This document shows positions 57,378 through 64,000 of a stretch of 64,000 nucleotides of DNA, in pieces. The notes under the pieces are model-generated. The model was not told the origin of the DNA and searched no databases. It was given only the letters and a program-made list of their open reading frames with translations. Within the stretch, counting starts at the first letter, position 1. Every line of letters begins with the position of its first letter. The translations under genes were made by a program, and so were the position numbers. This DNA comes from Catenuloplanes niger (GTDB lineage: Bacteria > Actinomycetota > Actinomycetes > Mycobacteriales > Micromonosporaceae), in the NCBI RefSeq assembly GCF_031458255.1, contig NZ_JAVDYC010000001.1, positions 5,899,001-5,963,000 on the forward strand. The letters are read 5' to 3'.

Positions 57378-57668
57378 ATGCGGCACACACTGGTCATGAA
57401 CGAGATCTCACTTTCGGTCCCGCCGTACGACCCGGCGGTCGGCGTTGTCGCTCCCGCCGAAGGTGGATCGGTCACCGTCGAGATTGTCGATGATTCAGTC
57501 GAGATCTTCGGTGATCCTGCCGGCCTCCGCGATCTCGCTCGGATGCTGCTCGCGTTGTCGGACGTGCGAGCGCCGAAGGGCGCCAACATCCATCTCGATG
57601 CCGGCATCAACCCACTCGACCTCGGCTCCGCCTCTCTCATGCTGGCGAGTGATCCACGTGCCCGGTGA
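57378..57668 (+). CDS. Probable Imm32-type immunity protein
   Basis: A 96-aa protein with the core VTVEIVDDSVEIFGDPAGLRDLARMLLALSDVRAPKGANIHLDAG, which resembles the immunity protein 32 family (strands, then GDP.GL..LA..LLALA and H.HLD). Such proteins protect from polymorphic toxins. Start uncertain: ATG at 57378 or 57396. Stop overlaps the GTG of the next gene (GTGA). Confidence 0.55.
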   Translation: MRHTLVMNEISLSVPPYDPAVGVVAPAEGGSVTVEIVDDSVEIFGDPAGLRDLARMLLALSDVRAPKGANIHLDAGINPLDLGSASLMLASDPRAR

Positions 57669-58501
57669 AGAGACGAGTCTGCAGGACAAGCGGATGGCAC
57701 TGGGGCGAAGACGTACCGCTCCGCTGGCTGTTGATCGATGAATCCGCCATGGGAGAGGCAGACGCCGCGATCGCGGCGTGCGCTGATATCGAAGGGCTAT
57801 TCGTCGATTTGCCGTCCACGGTGCGCGGGACGACGCTTCTCGGGTGCATGCCTCACCCACCGCTGCGCCGTGCTCTGGACGCGCTGGCCAAGGGGGCGGG
57901 CAACCCAGGCGGTGCGCTGCATCGTCGGTCGATCGACGCGACCCTCTACAGCGTGGACCACAACGGTGTGGTCAACCGCATGATCGGCTCCCATCTGCGA
58001 GCATCAGTGACCGAAGTTCGTCCCTCAGTCCTCGCCGCTGACCTCGTCGATGTCGACTTGGACAGCGCGATCTCTGAGCCGATGCCGAGTTCGGCGCGAC
58101 CAATCTGGAACTTGTGGCACGCCGGTGGCCCGACCGAACCGAACCTTTGGGCAGGCTACGGCCGGGAGCTTCGGCATCTCTGGTCTGGAGCGGCCTTGGC
58201 TCACCACCGGGCCGAGGCGCCTGACAAGCCAGCCGACAGCACCTACCAGCTCGACGGGTGCCACGTCACCGACATCGAAGGCTTCTACTGCGCCATCGGC
58301 GAGGCCATCAACGGCCCTGGCGGCTATTTCGGCTGGAACGGTGACGCGCTCCACGACTGTGTGACGGGCGGGTGGGGCGCCGAGTGGCCGTTCCGCCTGA
58401 CCTGGCACCACGCCGAGGTGGCTCATAGCCATTTGACTGCCAAGTTCGACCAAATCCTTCAATGGCTTGCCGAGGATCAGATCGAGGTCGAGTTGCGCTG
58501 A
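57665..58501 (+). CDS. Barstar-domain protein with N-terminal extension
   Basis: A 278-aa protein. The last 90 residues are a barstar (barnase-inhibitor) fold: LDGCHVTDIEGFYCAIGEAINGPGGYFGWNGDALHDCVTGGWGAEWPFRLTWHHAEVAHSHL. The Asp/Glu pattern, YFGWN.DAL.DC and the L.W.H element match family consensus. Residues 1-185 have no recognised domain (PLRWLLIDESAMGEADAAIA; LLGCMPHPPLRRALDALAKG). GTG start coupled to the Imm32-like gene. Barstar proteins bind and block RNases; no barnase-type toxin is visible in this window. Confidence 0.78.
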   Translation: MKRRVCRTSGWHWGEDVPLRWLLIDESAMGEADAAIAACADIEGLFVDLPSTVRGTTLLGCMPHPPLRRALDALAKGAGNPGGALHRRSIDATLYSVDHNGVVNRMIGSHLRASVTEVRPSVLAADLVDVDLDSAISEPMPSSARPIWNLWHAGGPTEPNLWAGYGRELRHLWSGAALAHHRAEAPDKPADSTYQLDGCHVTDIEGFYCAIGEAINGPGGYFGWNGDALHDCVTGGWGAEWPFRLTWHHAEVAHSHLTAKFDQILQWLAEDQIEVELR

Positions 58502-58522
58502 TCGGTGGTTGCAGCCGGGGAG

Positions 58523-58543
58523 TCCTCCCACTTCTTGGGAGGA
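58523..58543 (+). terminator. Short hairpin after the barstar gene
   Basis: TCCTCCCA-CTTCT-TGGGAGGA, 22 nt past the stop. Weak on its own; a stronger hairpin follows at 58675. Confidence 0.5.
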
Positions 58544-58674
58544 AGGCCGGTCAATCCGGCGACGCTGCGGAGACAGCTGCAGTGGGGAGACAGCCCCCGA
58601 CTTCCCAGGAACAGCTGACACCCGCCGCCACCCGCGTCGGACGCGACGGCGGGGAGCGGTGAAACAGCTGGAAG

Positions 58675-58708
58675 AAGGGCGGTCCCGGAGTCATCCGGGG
58701 CCGCCCTT
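58675..58708. terminator. Bidirectional hairpin between the barstar and HxlR genes
   Basis: AAGGGCGG-T-CCCGG / CCGGG-G-CCGCCCTT around a 6-nt loop. Two convergent genes end on either side. The rest of this 346-bp gap has no ORF of note. Confidence 0.8.
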
Positions 58709-58847
58709 CGGGCTGTCCCGCCGGGAGTGACCGATGGTCGCCGGTCGAGCGCACGCGCCCCATTCGGGCCTCGGGCGCGTGCGACGCCTGTTCGTACTCG
58801 AACGGGCCGGTCGCGGAACGCCGCCGCACCGGGTCTGCGGCGGTGAC

Positions 58848-59264
58848 TCAGCCGTCGTACGCAGCGCGGTGGGCCAGCACCTCGTCCATGTGGTCCTGGG
58901 CCCAGAGCTTGAGGCCGCGCATCATCGCGTGCAGCGAGAGTCCGAGCGGGGTCAGTTCGTAGGTGACCGTGACCGGCACCGTCGGTTCCACGGTGCGGGA
59001 GATCAGGCCGTCGCGTTCCAGGGCGCGCAGCGTCTGGGTGAGCATCTTCTGGCTGACGCTGGCCAGTAGCCGGGACAGTTCCGAGTACCGCATCGGGCGG
59101 GGATCGCCGGCGCAGTCCGGGCCGCTGCCGAGCGCGGCCAGGATCAGTGTGACCCACTTGTCGGAGATCCGGTCCAGCAGTTTGCGACTGGGGCAGGCGG
59201 CGAGGAACGCGTCGTACTCCATCTTGGCCCGCGCCCGCTGCTGAGCCGCCGTCGTCGTCGCCAT
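58848..59264 (-). CDS. HxlR-family transcriptional regulator
   Basis: A 138-aa winged-helix protein: [76 protein letters not shown], the complete HxlR signature. The N-terminal Cys (Cys24) is at the position used for redox or electrophile sensing in some members. No regulated partner is adjacent on the same strand; the divergent lipoprotein gene is the only candidate. Confidence 0.9.
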   Translation of the reverse strand: MATTTAAQQRARAKMEYDAFLAACPSRKLLDRISDKWVTLILAALGSGPDCAGDPRPMRYSELSRLLASVSQKMLTQTLRALERDGLISRTVEPTVPVTVTYELTPLGLSLHAMMRGLKLWAQDHMDEVLAHRAAYDG

Positions 59265-59443
59265 CGCCCGCTCCTTCGCCGCCGTACGCCACCCGAGCTG
59301 TACTTCCCGACAGAAAGTTACCCCACCAGCATGAAGGGAACGCGCCGGTCACGAGATGTGACCGCGGTCGTGGGGGTTGCGCGCCTGGTCTAGCCTGTGC
59401 CGGAGTTGATCTGGACTGCTTGCAGCTACGGGGAGTTACCTAC

Positions 59444-60244
59444 GTGAAGGCTTTGAAGACCACCGTCGTCGCCATGTCCGCGGTTGCCGTGCTGGGGGTC
59501 GCGGCCGGCTGCGGCGAGACCGGGACCGGCGGCGGGACGAGCGCGCCCGCGGGTGGCACGAGCGCGGCCGCGCCCGCGGCGACGCCGGCGGACCCGAAGG
59601 AGGCGTTCCTCCAGGCCTTCACGGCGATCGAGGCGCGGCACTACGCGTACTCGATGAGCGTGGACGGCACCGAGGCGTCCGGGGTGGTCTACGCGCCGGG
59701 GAAGTCGTCGAGCAACTCGACCTCCGGTGAGCTGGAGGGCACGAAGTTCAGCACCGAGACCGTGTACGCGGACGGCAAGGCGTTCGTGAAGATGGACTTC
59801 GGGTCCGGCAACAGCAGCCTCGGGATCGACGCCGACACCTGGTACGAGCTGGACCTGAACGTCGCGAAGCAGCTCGACTACACGTTCGAGCAGCAGGCGC
59901 CGCTCCAGCCGGCGTTCACGACGTCGATCGCCTCGGTGGAGCGGGACGGCGACGCCGGGTTCACCGGTGTGTTCGACTTCGCGGCCGCGTCCGCGGGCAA
60001 CCCGAACCCGCAGACCGCGACGCTGCTGAAGGCGCTGGGCGACGCGGCGAAGACGGCCACGTTCGCGGCGAAGCTGGACGACGCCGGCAACGTCACCACG
60101 CTGGTCCTCACGATCGCGAAGACGGACAAGACGCCGGAGATCACGCAGTCGCTGACGTACACCGAGTTCGGCACCGCGCAGGCCCCGGCGGCGCCGGCCG
60201 ACGCGCAGCCGGCTCCGGCCTCGCTGAACGACCTCTACAAGTGA
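59444..60244 (+). CDS. Secreted lipoprotein of unknown function
   Basis: A 266-aa protein with signal peptide VKALKTTVVAMSAVAVLGVAAGC (lipobox Cys at 23), a Gly/Thr/Ser/Ala linker, then a beta-rich domain (HYAYSMSVDGTEASGVVYAPG; TKFSTETVYADGKAFVKMDFG; WYELDLNVAKQLDYTF) that resembles LolA/LprG-style folds in strand pattern only. Ends in a Pro/Ala stretch. GTG start chosen for the GGGGAG site; a frame from 59420 would spoil the signal peptide. Confidence 0.8.
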   Translation: MKALKTTVVAMSAVAVLGVAAGCGETGTGGGTSAPAGGTSAAAPAATPADPKEAFLQAFTAIEARHYAYSMSVDGTEASGVVYAPGKSSSNSTSGELEGTKFSTETVYADGKAFVKMDFGSGNSSLGIDADTWYELDLNVAKQLDYTFEQQAPLQPAFTTSIASVERDGDAGFTGVFDFAAASAGNPNPQTATLLKALGDAAKTATFAAKLDDAGNVTTLVLTIAKTDKTPEITQSLTYTEFGTAQAPAAPADAQPAPASLNDLYK

Positions 60245-60250
60245 GTGCGC

Positions 60251-60282
60251 GGTGACGGAGGCCGGGCACGGTCTCCGTCACC
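60251..60282 (+). terminator. Terminator of the lipoprotein gene
   Basis: Perfect 10-bp stem GGTGACGGAG / CTCCGTCACC with a 12-nt loop, 6 nt after the stop codon. Confidence 0.8.
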
Positions 60283-60545
60283 TCAAAGTTGGATAAAGAC
60301 TTGATCACGCGCCACGGGCAGCGAATGGGGCTATTCGCTCCATAGCGGTCGGTGCGAATCATTCGCAGTCACGTACCGATTACGGGCTGTGGAGTACCAG
60401 TGCTGTCGTGCATCGGAGCCCGTCGACCGCGGCGGTTACCCTCGTGCGCAGCCGCGCGCGTGCGTCGAGGCAGGCCAGCCGCCTGACGATGTCGCGCGGT
60501 CATATCGGCGGGCCATACGGGGGCCCCCGCTCGGTAAGGGTGACC

Positions 60546-62099
60546 ATGCAGAACAGTGATCAGGACACCGTTCTTCTGCCGAAGATACGGTTTCCGGACC
60601 TCGACGAGGGCGACGACGCGCCGCGCGACGCCTGGTCGGAGACGGACTACGGAGCGGAGACGCACCGCGGCCGGGTGCGCGCGCTGACCACGATCGCGTG
60701 GCTGCTGCCGGCGCTCGCCATGGCCGCGCTCGGCATGGTCCGCCTGACCTGGAGCAGCCTCTCCGCGGACGAGCTGGGCTACTGGGCGTTCGTGACCACG
60801 CCGTGGGACGACGCGCTCGGGCTGCTCGGTGAACTCGACTCCGGCACCGTGCCGTACCACGTGGCGCTCAAAGCGTACGCGGAGCTGGCCGGCTCCTCGG
60901 ATCTGGCGCTGCGCGCGCCGTCGCTGCTGTTCATGGCGCTCGCCGCCGGGCTGGTGGCGGGCCTCGGCGCGCGCCTGACCCGGCCGCGCACCGGCTTCAC
61001 CGCGGGCATCCTGTTCGTGATCGTGCCGGGCGTCACCCGCTTCGGCCAGGAGATCGGCCCGACCGCGGCCGCGATGTGCCTGACCGCGCTGAGCACGTTG
61101 CTGCTGGTCGTGGTGCTGGACCGGGGCACCGGCCGGCGATACACCGGCTACGCGGTGACCGTGCTGCTGCTCGGCCTGACGCTGCCGGTCGCGCTGCTGG
61201 TGCTGGTCGGCCACGGTTTCGCGGTGCTGATGATGCGCCGCGGCGCGCTGCTCGGCTGGCTGCTCGCCACCGTGCTCGGCGTGCTGCCGGCACTCGGCTC
61301 GGTCGTCTACTTCGGACTGCCGACGGTCCGGATCGGGCTGGACACCTCCACCACGCTGCTGGACGTGACCACGGTCGCGGGCGCGCTGTTCGGCACCGCG
61401 CTGGTGGCCGGCGCGCTGGTCGGGCTCGGCCTGATCAGCGTCTCGTTCCGCAAGCCGTCCGTCATCTACAGCTGTTGGTCGGTGATCCCGGTGGTGCTGC
61501 TCTACGCGCTGAGCCGGATCGGGCTGAGCTGGGAGGCGCCGGCGCTGGCGTTCACGCTGGGCGGCTGGGCGCTGCTCGGCGCGCAGGCGCTGCACCAGGC
61601 GCCGGCCGTGCGCGGTGTGACGGCCGGGCTGATCCTGGCCGCGTTCTGCGTGCCGAGCCAGATCGAGGTCCGCCAGCGCGACGGGCACGGTCTGGCCAGC
61701 GCGGAGCTCGGCGCGATCATCAAGGGTCAGGCGCTGCAGGGTGACGTCGCGGTCTACGGCCCGGGCCCGAAGAGCGGCGCGGTCGGCCGGGACGTGGTCG
61801 CCCGGTACGTACCGGCGGAGATCCGGCCGGCGGACGTGCTCGCGCTGACGCCGCCGCGCACCGGCGGCCGGATCGTGGTCGACGAGTGCGCCGAGGTCGA
61901 GGCGTGCCTGAACGGCGCGCTGCGGGTCTGGCTGATCCGCGCGGACCGCGCCGAGTCGCCGCTGACCGGCCTGCCCGCGGCGAAGGCGAACCCGCTCGGC
62001 GACCTGTACGACGTGGACCGGACCTGGTACCTGTCCGGGCTGATGCTGGTGCGCCTCACGCTCAAGCCGGCCGGGCCGGACCAGGTGCGGGTCGGCTGA
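60546..62099 (+). CDS. GT39/ArnT-like integral membrane glycosyltransferase
   Basis: A 517-aa protein with an acidic cytoplasmic N-terminus, about ten hydrophobic segments and, after TM1, the LSADELGYW motif whose Asp-Glu pair is characteristic of polyprenyl-phosphate-sugar-dependent PMT/ArnT enzymes. Further features are PYHVALKAYAELAGSSDLALRAPSLLFM and a soluble C-terminal domain (DVLALTPPRTGGRIVVDECAEVEACL). AAGGGTGACC precedes the ATG at 60546. It lies 2 nt before the GT2 gene and is inferred to act with it in a surface polysaccharide pathway. Confidence 0.78.
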   Translation: MQNSDQDTVLLPKIRFPDLDEGDDAPRDAWSETDYGAETHRGRVRALTTIAWLLPALAMAALGMVRLTWSSLSADELGYWAFVTTPWDDALGLLGELDSGTVPYHVALKAYAELAGSSDLALRAPSLLFMALAAGLVAGLGARLTRPRTGFTAGILFVIVPGVTRFGQEIGPTAAAMCLTALSTLLLVVVLDRGTGRRYTGYAVTVLLLGLTLPVALLVLVGHGFAVLMMRRGALLGWLLATVLGVLPALGSVVYFGLPTVRIGLDTSTTLLDVTTVAGALFGTALVAGALVGLGLISVSFRKPSVIYSCWSVIPVVLLYALSRIGLSWEAPALAFTLGGWALLGAQALHQAPAVRGVTAGLILAAFCVPSQIEVRQRDGHGLASAELGAIIKGQALQGDVAVYGPGPKSGAVGRDVVARYVPAEIRPADVLALTPPRTGGRIVVDECAEVEACLNGALRVWLIRADRAESPLTGLPAAKANPLGDLYDVDRTWYLSGLMLVRLTLKPAGPDQVRVG

Positions 62100-62101
62100 C
62101 C

Positions 62102-63421
62102 ATGCTCGCGTTCCTGCTCCAGCTCAACGCGTGGGCCACGACGGGTCAGCTGTACCTGTTCGCGCTCTTCATGATCATGATCTGGTCGCTCTGGCTGCTG
62201 CGCGTCACGCTGGCGCGCTACTACCGGCCCTGGACCCGGCCGTACGAGACGAGCACCTCGGTGATCATCCCGGTGGTGGACGAGCCGGAGGAGCTGTTCC
62301 GGTCCGTGCTGGAACGGATCATCGAGCAGCGGCCCACCGAGATCATCGTGGTGATCAACGGGCCGCGGAACGAGACGCTGGAGAAGCTCTGCGGCGCGCT
62401 GGAGGTGCGCTGGGCGTGGACCGAGACGCCCGGCAAGCGGAACGCGCTGCAGATCGGCGTCGGCTTGATGACCTCGGACATCGCGGTCCTGGTCGACTCC
62501 GACACGGTCTGGACCAGGGACACGCTGGCCGAGCTGATCAAGCCGTTCGCGGACCCGCGGGTCGGCGGCGTGACCACCCGCCAGCGCATCCTGGAGCCGG
62601 ACCGGACCGTGCTGACCCGCTGGGCGGACTGGCTGGAGAACGTGCGCAACGAGTACTCGATGCCGGGCATGAGCGTGCTCGGCACCATCGGCTGCCTGCC
62701 CGGCCGGACCATCGCGTTCCGCCGCTCGATCCTGGTGCGGTCGATGGAGAAGTTCCTGACCGAGAAGTTCCTGGGCGTGTTCCTGGAGGTCAGCGACGAC
62801 CGTACGCTGACGAACTACACGCTGAGGGCCGGCTTCCGGACCGTCTACCAGTCCACCTCGCTGGTCTACACGGACGCGCCGCTGCGGCTCGGCAAGCTGG
62901 CGAAGCAGCAGTACCGGTGGGCGCGCGGCTCGCAGTACAACACGCTGCGCATGCTGCCGTGGATGCTGCAGCACACGCCGCTGCTGGCGGTCTTCTACCT
63001 GGCCGACATCGTGGTGCCGTTCGTGCTGGTCGGCTCGTTCGTCTCGTGGGGCGTCACGCTGGTCACCGGGCGGCAGGCGGAGCTCTACGACGCGCTGCCG
63101 CTGCCCACCGCGCCGTGGGCCGCGCTCGGCCTGATCCTGCTGCTCAGCGGCGTGCTCACCACGCTGTCCCTGGCGTTGCGGTTCGGGCGGCACTTCGCGT
63201 ACCGGCCGATCGATCTGCGGCATCTGCCGGCGTTCATGCTGATCAACACGTTCCTGCTGATGCCGGTCCGGGTGCTCGGCTTCTTCCGGATGGCGCACAA
63301 TGCCGGCTGGGGCACCCGTGCCGGTGGCTTCGCCGGCGAGAAGGAGCGCAACCCGTTGCTGATCGTCCCGTACCTGCTGGGGGCCCTGATGCTCGGGGTG
63401 TCGGTGATGATCGGTGTCTGA
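62102..63421 (+). CDS. Processive family 2 glycosyltransferase (polysaccharide synthase)
   Basis: A 439-aa membrane synthase like hyaluronan, chitin or cellulose synthases: two N-terminal hydrophobic segments, a GT-A domain with VIIPVVDEPEELF, DSDT (DxD motif: AVLVDSDTVWT), SDDRTLTNYTL (TED-like) and the processivity motif QQYRW, then C-terminal TM segments. The substrate is not predictable from motifs. It overlaps the GH26 gene by 8 nt. Confidence 0.88.
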   Translation: MLAFLLQLNAWATTGQLYLFALFMIMIWSLWLLRVTLARYYRPWTRPYETSTSVIIPVVDEPEELFRSVLERIIEQRPTEIIVVINGPRNETLEKLCGALEVRWAWTETPGKRNALQIGVGLMTSDIAVLVDSDTVWTRDTLAELIKPFADPRVGGVTTRQRILEPDRTVLTRWADWLENVRNEYSMPGMSVLGTIGCLPGRTIAFRRSILVRSMEKFLTEKFLGVFLEVSDDRTLTNYTLRAGFRTVYQSTSLVYTDAPLRLGKLAKQQYRWARGSQYNTLRMLPWMLQHTPLLAVFYLADIVVPFVLVGSFVSWGVTLVTGRQAELYDALPLPTAPWAALGLILLLSGVLTTLSLALRFGRHFAYRPIDLRHLPAFMLINTFLLMPVRVLGFFRMAHNAGWGTRAGGFAGEKERNPLLIVPYLLGALMLGVSVMIGV

Positions 63422-64000
63422 CGAGGGCACGTTCACGCTGTCCGAGCTGTCCAAGGTGGCCCGGGACGAGCGCAACGGCCGGCTGCGCTTCCGGGTCTGG
63501 ACGACCGTGAACGCGGTCGCGCTGCTGGTGCTGGCCGGGTGGGTGCTGATGCCGGACTCGACCGGTTCGGACATGAAGCCGATCGACGGCCGGGCCGCGG
63601 CCGCGGCCGCGATGGACGTGGCGGCACCGCCCACCAAGGCGGAGATCCTCGCGATCGAGGGCGTCCGGTTCGGGCTGAGCGCGCCGCAGGTGCCGTACTC
63701 CACCACGGAACTCGACCGGATCGGCACCGCCGCCGGCACGCTGCCCACGCTGCTGCAGTACTTCGTGAAGTGGTCGGAGGAGCTGCGCCCGGAGAGCATC
63801 GAGCTGTCCTACGCGCAGAACGCGGTTCCGGTCGTCTCCTGGGAGCCGTGGGCCGGTTCGGAGGCCGGCGAGGACCAGCCGGAGTACGCGCTGGCCCGGA
63901 TCGCGTCCGGCGCGCACGACGACTACGTCCGGGAGTTCGCCACCACGATCCGGGACGCGCGCTACCCGGTCGCGCTGCGCTTCGCGCACGAGATGAACGG
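63414..64000 (+). CDS. GH26-family glycoside hydrolase, membrane-anchored (3' end outside window)
   Basis: 195 codons visible. A short cytoplasmic part (VSDEGTFTLSELSKVARDERNGRLRF), one TM segment (VNAVALLVLAGWVLMP), then an extracytoplasmic domain beginning at about residue 70: VRFGLSAPQVPYS, VVSWEPWAGSEAG, and RYPVALRFAHEMNG, where the Glu of HEMNG is the GH26 acid/base. GH26 enzymes cleave beta-mannan or mixed beta-glucans; next to a processive synthase, a trimming role is inferred. The nucleophile lies beyond the edge. Confidence 0.8.
   Translation, partial: MSDEGTFTLSELSKVARDERNGRLRFRVWTTVNAVALLVLAGWVLMPDSTGSDMKPIDGRAAAAAAMDVAAPPTKAEILAIEGVRFGLSAPQVPYSTTELDRIGTAAGTLPTLLQYFVKWSEELRPESIELSYAQNAVPVVSWEPWAGSEAGEDQPEYALARIASGAHDDYVREFATTIRDARYPVALRFAHEMN

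Overview
The window is very GC-rich actinobacterial chromosome, with GTG and TTG starts and almost no AT-rich sequence. Gene content and order (pspA/pspM, recA-recX-rny, gluABCD, miaB, DUF349, miaA-dapF, hflX, lexA-LysM, nrdR-nrdJ, with Spo0M, CNNM/CBS pairs and an XRE-DUF397 pair) point to a Micromonosporaceae-type actinomycete such as Actinoplanes or a relative. That placement is inferred from gene families and synteny, not from a database search.

Layout. 1-6.8 kb: tail of a PspA-like gene and pspM, then nei2, a SAM-hydroxide adenosyltransferase, an LLM/F420-type oxidoreductase, a membrane protein and an XRE-DUF5753/DUF397 regulator pair. 7-12.5 kb: one very large Lhr helicase swollen by low-complexity repeats. 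13.5-17.2 kb: two CNNM/CBS membrane proteins joined by a tiny repeat ORF, then spo0M. 17.6-23.1 kb: LysE-type exporter, a PNPOx-GNAT fusion divergent from a MocR regulator, UdgX, MFS transporter and DUF3046. 23.3-28.8 kb: recA, recX and rny, with two SOS boxes ahead of recA and a 1.4-kb repeat-filled gap before rny. 29.3-32.6 kb: a glutamate-type ABC importer. 32.8-45 kb: miaB, DUF349, miaA, dapF, an inserted AraC/MDR/enoyl-CoA hydratase module, malic enzyme and hflX. 45-47.8 kb: a secreted-type membrane protein with a tail of about 520 residues rich in Gly/Pro/Tyr repeats. 48-53.6 kb: lexA and a divergent LysM gene sharing stacked LexA boxes, then nrdR-nrdJ. 53.8-58.5 kb: a mobile/accessory island in which an IS3-type and an IS256-type element have both landed in one gene, followed by a probable Imm32 and a barstar-type immunity gene. 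58.8-64 kb: HxlR regulator, lipoprotein, and a polysaccharide cluster (GT39-like, processive GT2, GH26) running off the end.

Functional links. Several genes belong to genome maintenance (nei2, udgX, lhr, recA, recX, lexA, the LysM gene, nrdRJ); recA and lexA/LysM carry recognisable LexA operators. miaA and miaB are the two steps of A37 tRNA modification, and hflX and rny add ribosome and RNA quality control.

The most unusual signals are repetitive. (i) An element of about 85-105 bp occurs five times, each time just 3' of a stop codon and in the same orientation as the gene it follows. (ii) A 75-bp repeat forms a 70-codon ORF wired by 4-nt overlaps between two paralogous membrane genes. (iii) Minisatellites of 9-75 bp fill most intergenic gaps and spill into Lhr, RecX, the LysE protein, the enoyl-CoA hydratase and the 884-aa membrane protein. 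(iv) The doubly disrupted gene can be rebuilt in frame across the IS256 insertion. No tRNA, rRNA or CRISPR array was found.
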